DNA of 33,600 nucleotides from a virus, in the IMG/VR virus record IMGVR_UViG_3300027241_000017, positions 1 to 33,600 of that record, one strand, 5' to 3'. Of this stretch, positions 27,997 through 33,600 are shown piece by piece (positions within the stretch are counted from its first letter, which is position 1; each line of letters opens with the position of its first letter). Below the pieces are notes generated by a model. That model did not search any database. It saw nothing but the letters and a program-made list of their open reading frames with translations, and was not told the DNA's origin. A program made the translations under genes and the position numbers.

Positions 27997-29994
27997 ATGA
28001 ATATTAAAATGGACACGGGTCGCGATGACCTATTGACTGATTATGCCACAGGTATGTTGAAAGACTTTTACTTACGCCCAGAAGAAGATTCCCCGCAAGA
28101 AGGATATGCTCGAGCGGCTATTGCTTGGTCATCGTACAAGGGAGTGTTAGACGAAGCACTAGCACAGAGATTGTATGATTATGTAAGCAAAAAATGGTTC
28201 ATGTTCGCATCCCCTGTACTATCTAACGCTCCAGATAAAGATGGTAAGTCTCGTGGACTACCCATATCATGTTTTCTCACTTTCGTACCGGACACCCTCG
28301 AAGGACTGATCGACCATACCACAGAGTTGCGATGGCTGTCTGTTATGGGTGGTGGTGTAGGTGGACATTGGTCGGACGTTCGTACAGTCTCAGACATAGC
28401 GCCTGGCCCGATTCCTTTCTTACACACAGTAGACGCAGACATGATTGCTTATCGTCAAGGAAAGACGCGTAAGGGTTCATATGCGGCATACCTAGATGTA
28501 CATCATCCAGACATTATAGAATTCTTGAACATTCGTATTCCTACGGGTGACGTTCAACGCAAAGCATTGAATATTCATAATGCGATTAATATTACCGACG
28601 AGTTCATGGCGGCCGTATTGAACGATACAACTTTCGATCTGCGTGACCCGAGTAATGGTTCGGTAAAAGAATCTGTCAATGCCCGTAAATTATGGGAACG
28701 AATCCTTGAGGTTAGATTCCGTACAGGCGAACCATACCTGAATTTCATTGACACTGCGAACCGTGGTTTGCCGATGAGTTTAAAGGAGAAGGGGTTAAAG
28801 ATACATGGTTCTAATCTATGTAACGAGATTCATTTACCCACTAGCGAAGACCGTACGGCAGTATGTTGTCTATCGTCCCTCAACTTAGAATACTATGATG
28901 AGTGGAAAGACACTACTATTGTTGCTGATATTATTACTATGCTTGATAATGTCATTGATTACTTCATAGAACATGCGCCTGACCATATCTCACGTGCTCG
29001 TTTTTCCGCATCACAGGAACGTTCGTTAGGTTTAGGTGCGATGGGATTCCACTCTTTGTTACAAAAACATGGAGTCGCATGGGAATCTGACAAGGCGAAA
29101 GAGATTAACGATGTAGTATTCAAAAATATCCAAAAACAGGCTACTGCGGAATCACTTCGTTTAGGTAAGGAACGTGGAGAGGCACCAGACATGGAAGGTA
29201 CTGGTATGAGAAACGCGCACTTGATTGCCATTGCGCCTAATGCCTCGTCCGGTGTTATACTATCAACCAGTCCTTCTATAGAACCATTGAAGGCCAATGC
29301 GTACACTCATAGAACTCGCGCTGGTTCCTTTTTAGTCAAGAACGTTTACCTTAATCAGTTATTGTCTGATAAGGGGTACAATAACGACTCTATATGGACT
29401 TCTATCATCACCAATAAAGGTTCGGTACAACACTTACCGTTCTTGAACGAAGGTGAGAAGGCGGTATTTAAGACTGCGCAAGAGTTAGACCAGAACTGGG
29501 TCATAGAGCACGCTGCTGACCGTCAGAAGTATATCTGTCAAGGTCAATCGGTTAACTTGTTCTTCCCGGCAGGTGCGCCTAAGCGTTACGTAAACAAGGT
29601 TCATTTCAATGCTTGGAAGAAAGGTCTGAAGGGTCTGTACTACCTGCGAACAGAGGCGACTTCCCGTGCGGAAACTGTATCTGATAAAGTAGAACGCGTA
29701 GCACTTCAGAGTGACAGTCGATCTATCATATACGGTAAGACAGGTTGTCCATACTGTGAAATGGCGAGAGATGAATTAACTCTGCGAGGAATGCCGTTCG
29801 ACTATATTGACTTAAAGGAATCAGGTAAGACTGCTGCCGAAGTTACGGGTCGAGATGTTACCACAGTACCACAGATATATATTGATGGAAAGTACATCGG
29901 TGGATACGAAGACTTGATGAGTAATCTAGCGGATGGTGGTGGATTTCAAACAGGTAATGAGGAGGACAATGAGTGTCGGGCTTGCGAAGGTTAG
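27997..29994 (+). CDS. nrdA: Ribonucleotide reductase alpha subunit fused to glutaredoxin
   Basis: A 665-residue fusion. ATG 27997 is chosen because AAAGAG precedes it; ATG 27967 would add ten residues. The catalytic core (1-560) carries the class I cysteines in GLPISCF, GSNLCNEI (radical Cys with its Asn and Glu) and AVCCLSS, plus the tyrosine pair in GLYYLRTE. There is no N-terminal ATP-cone, so the usual dATP off-switch is missing. Residues about 575-650 are a glutaredoxin: IIYGKTGCPYCEMA (CPYC site), TTVPQIYIDG (cis-Pro loop), IGGYEDL. The protein ends NECRACEG, a CxxC tail like that of NrdA proteins, so the glutaredoxin sits between core and swinging tail. It reduces ribonucleotides to deoxyribonucleotides with NrdB. 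The SGNH gene starts inside its last codons. Confidence 0.95.
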   Translation: MNIKMDTGRDDLLTDYATGMLKDFYLRPEEDSPQEGYARAAIAWSSYKGVLDEALAQRLYDYVSKKWFMFASPVLSNAPDKDGKSRGLPISCFLTFVPDTLEGLIDHTTELRWLSVMGGGVGGHWSDVRTVSDIAPGPIPFLHTVDADMIAYRQGKTRKGSYAAYLDVHHPDIIEFLNIRIPTGDVQRKALNIHNAINITDEFMAAVLNDTTFDLRDPSNGSVKESVNARKLWERILEVRFRTGEPYLNFIDTANRGLPMSLKEKGLKIHGSNLCNEIHLPTSEDRTAVCCLSSLNLEYYDEWKDTTIVADIITMLDNVIDYFIEHAPDHISRARFSASQERSLGLGAMGFHSLLQKHGVAWESDKAKEINDVVFKNIQKQATAESLRLGKERGEAPDMEGTGMRNAHLIAIAPNASSGVILSTSPSIEPLKANAYTHRTRAGSFLVKNVYLNQLLSDKGYNNDSIWTSIITNKGSVQHLPFLNEGEKAVFKTAQELDQNWVIEHAADRQKYICQGQSVNLFFPAGAPKRYVNKVHFNAWKKGLKGLYYLRTEATSRAETVSDKVERVALQSDSRSIIYGKTGCPYCEMARDELTLRGMPFDYIDLKESGKTAAEVTGRDVTTVPQIYIDGKYIGGYEDLMSNLADGGGFQTGNEEDNECRACEG

Positions 29995-30773
29995 TAGTAT
30001 TTGGGGATAGTTATGTACAGGGGTACCGTAGTAAACCCACTATACAAATCAACGAACTTAACTTTCCCTACTACCTCTCGAAAGAATTAGGTGTTGAGGT
30101 CATTAACAAAGGACACCACGGTCACTCCAATCTTGCCATAGCGCATGACGTTATGGCATTTATTCGAGAGACTCCGAAAGAAGAGTTACCTAACTACGCA
30201 TTTTTAATATGTTTCAGTGATTGGCAGAGAGATACCAAAAGAGACAAAGATCGAGAACCTAATCCTGACACGGATGGTGCGCTAGAAGGAATTGTGTGGA
30301 GTCGTTGGCCTCATATAGAAGCACCCGACCCTACTATTTTGAGAGTATCTACCGAGATGGCATACCTCGGCTTAAAACAATTATGTTATAAGTATGATAT
30401 TCCATATAGAATGATAAACAGTTTTGACCATCAGCCGTTCATAGATACCTTAGAGATATATGACGCAGTACATCATGGAGGCGGTAGGATAATCGACCAA
30501 CGCATTGGTAGTTGTCAGTGGCGTATAGAAAGTCCACGTGGGGATTCACATTGGATAGAGAGTGAGTCTATTTACAATACCATTATGGATATTATAGTAG
30601 AAAATTGGTTATCAGAAGAGGATAAAATGCCACCTCTTCAATATGTAAGATACCACCGATTAAAAGAAGAAAACCGAAGATATTTAACTGGGTGTTCTCA
30701 CCCCAATGTGGCGGGCAGTAAATTAATAGCAAAAACTCTCGCACCATATATACAAACTATTCTAAAGGATTAA
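29973..30773 (+). CDS. SGNH/GDSL-like hydrolase between nrdA and nrdB
   Basis: A 266-residue protein starting at GTG 29973 with a strong GAGGAGGA site six bases upstream, inside the end of nrdA. SGNH blocks appear in order: VVFGDSYVQGY (block I Ser), KGHHGHSNLA (Asn block), ICFSDWQR, and GCSHPNVAG near the C-terminus (catalytic-position His). It is related in layout, not closely in sequence, to the product of 8593-9387. Family members are esterases or deacetylases. Neither neighbour explains its role; it is likely a later insertion into the nrd operon. NrdB begins one base after its stop. Confidence 0.7.
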   Translation: MSGLRRLVVFGDSYVQGYRSKPTIQINELNFPYYLSKELGVEVINKGHHGHSNLAIAHDVMAFIRETPKEELPNYAFLICFSDWQRDTKRDKDREPNPDTDGALEGIVWSRWPHIEAPDPTILRVSTEMAYLGLKQLCYKYDIPYRMINSFDHQPFIDTLEIYDAVHHGGGRIIDQRIGSCQWRIESPRGDSHWIESESIYNTIMDIIVENWLSEEDKMPPLQYVRYHRLKEENRRYLTGCSHPNVAGSKLIAKTLAPYIQTILKD

Positions 30774-30774
30774 T

Positions 30775-31749
30775 ATGTCACTATTAAAATTTTCACAAAC
30801 GTACAAACCGTTCCTATATCCTTGGGCAGTTGACCTATCAAAGAAGCACGAAGAAGTGCACTGGATTGAAGACGAAGCAGAACTCTCTGAAGACGTACAG
30901 GATTGGAAGACCAAACTGACCGTGGAAGAAAAGACGTTCATCACTCACGTACTAAGATTGTTCACTCAGTCAGATGTACAGGTAGGTGAGAACTACCACG
31001 AATTATTGATCCCTCGTTTTAAAAACAATGAAGTCCGAAACATGTTGTCATCATTTGCGGCGCGAGAGGCAGTACACCAACGTGCCTATGCGCTCTTGAA
31101 TGATACATTGGGACTACCGGACGAAGACTTCCATATGTTCCTTGAGTATAAGGAGATGGCTGATAAGATTGATTTCATGAAAGATGGAGACTCCAAAACT
31201 AATGCTGGACTAGCACTTTCCTTGGCACAGTCGGTATTCAATGAGGGTATGTCAGTATTCGCATCATTCGTCATGTTGCTGAACTTTCAACGTTTCGGTA
31301 AGATGAAAGGTATGGCGACAATCGTCGAGTGGTCTATCCGTGACGAGACTCTACACGTACAAGGTAACGCGAAGTTGTTCCGTGAGTTCTGCGGAGAACA
31401 TCCGCGCATCGTTAATGACGAGTTAAAGTCTAAGATATATAAGATGGCTGAAAACGCAGTCATGTTAGAAACTAAATTTATTGATCTAGCATTCGCGGGT
31501 AACGCTGTACAAGGTCTCACCAAGAAAGAAGTCATCGACTATATCCGTCACATTGCTGACCGTCGTCTACTTCAACTTGGAATGAAACCATTATTTAATC
31601 AAAAAGATAATCCCTTACCTTGGTTGGACTGGGTACTGAACGGAGCATCACACGACAACTTCTTTGAGAAACGTGTGACCGAATACTCTGTTGTCGGTAT
31701 GGAAGGTACCGATTATGGTTGGGATGAACTGGAGCAAGAGGTAGCATGA
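30775..31749 (+). CDS. nrdB: Ribonucleotide reductase beta subunit
   Basis: A 324-residue class I small subunit. Diiron ligands and the radical tyrosine are visible: QSDVQ (first Asp), EAVHQRAY (Glu, His and the radical Tyr, matching ETIHSRSY in E. coli), NEG in the third helix, and RDETLH (Glu and His). The end (DYGWDELEQEVA) is acidic and would dock on NrdA. It makes and stores the tyrosyl radical that NrdA uses. It follows the SGNH gene at once and overlaps the next small gene, so nrdA, SGNH, nrdB and the zinc-ribbon peptide are one unit. Confidence 0.95.
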   Translation: MSLLKFSQTYKPFLYPWAVDLSKKHEEVHWIEDEAELSEDVQDWKTKLTVEEKTFITHVLRLFTQSDVQVGENYHELLIPRFKNNEVRNMLSSFAAREAVHQRAYALLNDTLGLPDEDFHMFLEYKEMADKIDFMKDGDSKTNAGLALSLAQSVFNEGMSVFASFVMLLNFQRFGKMKGMATIVEWSIRDETLHVQGNAKLFREFCGEHPRIVNDELKSKIYKMAENAVMLETKFIDLAFAGNAVQGLTKKEVIDYIRHIADRRLLQLGMKPLFNQKDNPLPWLDWVLNGASHDNFFEKRVTEYSVVGMEGTDYGWDELEQEVA

Positions 31750-31889
31750 TGAATGCTGAATATTTAATCGAATGTCCGATCTGCGACATTGAGACTAATG
31801 TAGAAGTTACATACGACGATGACCAACCACGGTTTTGTCCTATGTGCGGTTCGGACGTAGACGCAGAACTTCTAGACGAAGAGGACTAG
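31746..31889 (+). CDS. Small zinc-ribbon protein
   Basis: A 47-residue acidic protein that starts in ATGATG overlapping the nrdB stop. It has two CPxC knuckles, C10-P-I-C13 and C31-P-M-C34, seventeen residues apart, a classic zinc-ribbon, followed by an acidic tail (ELLDEED). It is too short for standard gene callers but is clearly real because of the motif and the coupling. Phage zinc-ribbon peptides can bind nucleic acid or host polymerase; its place after nrdB may only reflect operon packing. Confidence 0.8.
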   Translation: MMNAEYLIECPICDIETNVEVTYDDDQPRFCPMCGSDVDAELLDEED

Positions 31890-31893
31890 TTAC

Positions 31894-31943
31894 CATAAGT
31901 CTACATAAATGACACATAAAAGAGTAAAAAGTGTAGACTTATG
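31894..31943 (+). repeat. 12-bp inverted repeat enclosing the GIY-YIG start
   Basis: CATAAGTCTACA at 31894-31905 and TGTAGACTTATG at 31932-31943 are perfect inverse complements with a 26-nt loop. The right arm ends in the ATG start codon of the next gene. In RNA the hairpin would hide that start codon. Confidence 0.85.
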
Positions 31944-32357
31944 AACTGGACATACGAAAAAGAATTATTTGACCCTGAAGAAACCTTCCTAGAAGATTAT
32001 CAGGGTTTTGTTTATATAGTAACTGAACTTAGTACCGGAAAGAAGTACATCGGTAAGAAGTTTTTCTGGAAACCTAAAACACTGCCAGTGACGAAGACTC
32101 GAAAACGTAAGGTAAAAACGCGAGTACAGTCTGACTGGAAGACGTATTTTGGTTCCAGTATAGAAGTAAAAACCTTAGTTGAAGAGAAAGGCCCGGAGAG
32201 TTTCACTAGGGAAGTGTTGAAACTCTGCCGAACCAAGGGTGAATGTTCGTACTATGAAGCTAAGATGCAGTTTCAGTATGATGTCCTACTCAGGGATGAT
32301 TTTTACAACGCGTTCATCGGTTGTAAGATTCACGCAAAACATCTACCTAAAGACTAG
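31941..32357 (+). CDS. GIY-YIG endonuclease-like protein
   Basis: A 138-residue protein. The N-terminal domain shows the GIY-YIG pattern GFVYIVTELSTGKKYIGKKFF, with both conserved tyrosines and the following basic residues, then WKTYFGSS, a helix with Glu (YYEAKMQFQYDVL) and a late Asn (DDFYNAF) that match the remaining catalytic positions. It is basic in the middle (TKTRKRKVKTRVQ), likely a DNA-binding loop. It may be a free-standing homing endonuclease, like the Seg proteins of T4, or a DNA repair or DNA degradation enzyme. Its start codon lies in a 12-bp hairpin, a way to limit early translation known for I-TevI. Its stop codon overlaps that of the minus-strand gene at 32354. Confidence 0.8.
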   Translation: MNWTYEKELFDPEETFLEDYQGFVYIVTELSTGKKYIGKKFFWKPKTLPVTKTRKRKVKTRVQSDWKTYFGSSIEVKTLVEEKGPESFTREVLKLCRTKGECSYYEAKMQFQYDVLLRDDFYNAFIGCKIHAKHLPKD

Positions 32358-32509
32358 CCAACTTCAATATCAGATAGTGCGAAACCGCACATAGCTACAC
32401 CGACGACGCTATACATCAATGTTTCCATGATGGTCATAGCGTCAGTCTCTAAACCACCTACCGCACCCATCACGAAAAACCCACCTACTAAACCAATTAT
32501 TAATTTCAT
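32354..32509 (-). CDS. Small membrane protein (third gene of minus operon)
   Basis: A 51-residue protein, too short for standard callers. ATG at 32509 (minus) overlaps the previous stop as TAATG with GAGGTG upstream. Two hydrophobic stretches are visible (KLIIGLVGGFFVMGAVGG and MYSVVGVAMCGFAL), so it probably crosses the membrane twice. Function is unknown. Its stop shares the bases CTAG with the stop of the GIY-YIG gene on the other strand. Confidence 0.65.
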   Translation of the reverse strand: MKLIIGLVGGFFVMGAVGGLETDAMTIMETLMYSVVGVAMCGFALSDIEVG

Positions 32510-32688
32510 TACTTCACCTCTTCATAAGCGGCAGCAATAGCAAGAAGACCTGTCTTGCTCTTAGGAACTTTCATAAGTTGAATCGCTAACTGTTTTGCAC
32601 CATAAAGGTCACAAGCTTCAGTCTTCTTTATTTCAACTCTCTTATTGTTATAGAAAGCAATCCATCCTGCAAACGTTTCGTTATTCAT
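32509..32688 (-). CDS. Conserved small phage protein (second gene of minus operon)
   Basis: A 59-residue basic protein. The start ATG at 32688 (minus) overlaps the upstream stop (TAATG). The sequence WIAFYNNKRVEIKKTEACDLYGAKQLAIQLMKVPKSKTGLLAI is a pattern I recall in many phages, where it is usually unassigned. It has a beta-hairpin followed by a helix and a basic turn, which would suit nucleic-acid or protein binding. A longer frame starting at 32715 exists, but the coupled ATG is more likely. Confidence 0.8.
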   Translation of the reverse strand: MNNETFAGWIAFYNNKRVEIKKTEACDLYGAKQLAIQLMKVPKSKTGLLAIAAAYEEVK

Positions 32689-32849
32689 TACTTCACCTCC
32701 ACATTGTCGACCCAAGCAACATCACGCTCAAGGTTGTTCATTCGGTAGTTCAGGGCAGCAACAAGACTGTCGAACTTCATATCATTGATCAACTGATCGT
32801 TGACAACATTGCGTAGAACATAGTAGTAGTCAGGTTTTGCGTTCATCAT
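32688..32849 (-). CDS. Small protein (first gene of minus operon)
   Basis: A 53-residue protein starting at ATGATG (32849 and 32846, minus) after GAGAGAG. It begins MMNAKPDYYYVLRN and has a helical middle (FDSLVAALNYRMNNLERDV). No family is recognised. It follows a minus-strand sigma-70 promoter and ends with GAGGTGAAGTAATG, the same junction as the next gene pair. It is too short for standard callers. Confidence 0.65.
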   Translation of the reverse strand: MMNAKPDYYYVLRNVVNDQLINDMKFDSLVAALNYRMNNLERDVAWVDNVEVK

Positions 32850-32880
32850 AATAACTTCTCTCTCTGTCTAATGAGGTACT

Positions 32881-32908
32881 ATTATAACATATATGAAGAT
32901 ATTGTCAA
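32881..32908 (-). promoter_or_regulatory. Sigma-70 promoter for the minus-strand operon
   Basis: On the minus strand, TTGACA (32908-32903) and TATAAT (32886-32881) with 16 bp between them. It diverges from the + strand promoter at 32974. Confidence 0.75.
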
Positions 32909-32973
32909 TGGCTTCATTAGACTATTTGGTTATAAACTCGATGGTGTTATGCTATTTTGTTCTATTAATATTG

Positions 32974-33002
32974 TTGACATTTGTTTCTAAAAGAAGTATA
33001 AT
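32974..33002 (+). promoter_or_regulatory. Consensus sigma-70 promoter for the small-gene operon
   Basis: TTGACA at 32974-32979, 17 bp, TATAAT at 32997-33002, 33 bp before the ATG at 33035. Confidence 0.85.
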
Positions 33003-33034
33003 AGCTGTACAAATTGAGTTGAGAGAGAATTATT

Positions 33035-33238
33035 ATGATTGAAGTTGGTGATGTTGTCTATTGTAACTGGGGTGCGATGCATCCGACCGAAGAACTTGCT
33101 GTTCTCAAGATCGACGGTGATCGTATGTGGTGTGAAGGTGGGTTTACTATGTTACTTGCCGACTTGCGTGATATGAATGAGAACTACCGCAGTCCTATCG
33201 GTGTCTACAAAATAGATACTAACAATGTATATGCTTGA
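33035..33238 (+). CDS. Small protein of unknown function, SH3-like
   Basis: A 67-residue protein. It reads as short beta strands (GDVVYCNWGA, EELAVLKIDGDRMWCEGG), an SH3-like barrel layout often seen in small phage proteins that bind nucleic acid or host factors. No specific family can be named. GAGAGA precedes the ATG and the promoter is a strong early type, so it is likely expressed soon after infection. Confidence 0.7.
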   Translation: MIEVGDVVYCNWGAMHPTEELAVLKIDGDRMWCEGGFTMLLADLRDMNENYRSPIGVYKIDTNNVYA

Positions 33239-33247
33239 GGAATCATA

Positions 33248-33397
33248 ATGTACGTAATGAATCTTGAATGGATTGACAGCTTAGGTGAGAGACACATTGT
33301 GTGGAACGTGGCCGATCCCGAAAAAATGAAGCGTGACCTCATTGCCCTCAATGTTCCGGAAGAGAACATCGAAATATACGAGAAAGATGTTTCTTAA
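33248..33397 (+). CDS. Small protein of unknown function
   Basis: A 49-residue protein. GAGGA overlapping the previous stop serves as ribosome site. It reads MYVMNLEWIDSLGERHIVWNV, then helix PEKMKRDLIALNV and an acidic end. The fold looks like a beta-hairpin and helix. No family is recognised. It is too short for standard callers but well spaced in the operon. Confidence 0.65.
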   Translation: MYVMNLEWIDSLGERHIVWNVADPEKMKRDLIALNVPEENIEIYEKDVS

Positions 33398-33423
33398 TTT
33401 AATATTCTAATGGAGAATAAAAT

Positions 33424-33600
33424 ATGTCTATGACGATAGAGCTAGATAGTGACCAGACCGATGAGATAATTCGAACGGAAATGCGATTTATGATTGAATG
33501 TTTCGAACGCGACTTGGAAGAACGTAGGCAGGGTAAGGGTATGGGTATCTTTGACTCAGACCCTGAACAGGATGTTATGTACATCATCAAACAGATAGAA
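33424..33600 (+). CDS. Small acidic phage protein, 3' end outside the window
   Basis: At least 59 residues, running off the right edge. ATG 33424 has GGAG eight bases upstream. The start MTIELDSDQTDEIIRTEMRF and the acidic helical continuation are typical of small phage proteins I recall with the pattern LDxDQxDxII. Function is unknown. Confidence 0.7.
   Translation, partial: MSMTIELDSDQTDEIIRTEMRFMIECFERDLEERRQGKGMGIFDSDPEQDVMYIIKQIE

Noticed and set aside
1-33600. CRISPR array, integrase, attachment site or insertion sequence
   Set aside because: No regularly spaced repeats, recombinase motifs or terminal inverted repeats with a transposase were seen.

Overview
The window is a stretch of a T4-related myovirus genome, probably infecting a marine gammaproteobacterium. 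Support comes from the C-terminal part of a gp43-type DNA polymerase, a UvsX recombinase, a gp41-type helicase, class I ribonucleotide reductase, a DsbA-like protein, exact TATAAATA late promoters, five tRNA genes, and several small genes that I recall as common in T4-like marine phages. Nearly all genes are on the + strand. They are packed with ATGA or TAATG junctions, and base composition is moderately AT-rich throughout. No CRISPR array, integrase or insertion sequence is visible. The exact host cannot be read from the sequence.

Layout. (1) 2-6575, replication: polymerase C-terminus, a small protein with the same C-terminal clamp-binding tail, an archaeo-eukaryotic-type primase, two UDP-sugar enzymes (uronate epimerase and UDP-glucose dehydrogenase), UvsX, a small acidic protein and the helicase. 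(2) 6587-8552, small conserved phage genes, including an oxygenase-like protein and a DsbA-like DNA-binding protein. (3) 8593-11458, late genes behind TATAAATA promoters (SGNH hydrolase-like, SAP-domain membrane protein, P-loop kinase), a terminator, and a lysis-like pair (small membrane protein plus SleB-type cell-wall hydrolase). (4) 11463-15496, an RNA region with tRNAs Glu, Asn, Leu, Ser and Ala. Between them lie an HNH endonuclease, a zincin, small membrane proteins, a di-haem cytochrome c peroxidase lipoprotein and one or two structured RNAs. (5) 15577-18287, a PD-(D/E)XK exonuclease, an uncharacterised protein and a virion-type protein. (6) 18303-27579, a long run of proteins most of which begin with a short peptide like the T4 capsid-targeting sequence (MKTYQEFIAEA in internal protein III). 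It includes ligase-like and NMN-adenylyltransferase-like enzymes, a very basic protein and an apparent head polyprotein. (7) 27648-32357, nrdA fused to glutaredoxin, an SGNH hydrolase, nrdB, a zinc-ribbon peptide and a GIY-YIG protein. (8) 32354-33600, a three-gene minus-strand operon divergent from a + strand operon of small genes.

Regulation is unusually readable. About a dozen near-consensus sigma-70 promoters precede early-type genes and tRNAs. Six of the seven exact TATAAATA late promoters precede a gene start, four of them by 45-49 bp. Several promoters share bases with the stop codon of the gene before them.

The most interesting features are the set of probably capsid-packaged enzymes (kinase, ligase-like and NMNAT-like, which could form an injected RNA or NAD repair kit), the polyprotein with six protease-like sites, the ~180-nt structured RNA directly after tRNA-Ala, the phage-borne di-haem peroxidase, and the second protein carrying the polymerase's clamp-binding tail.
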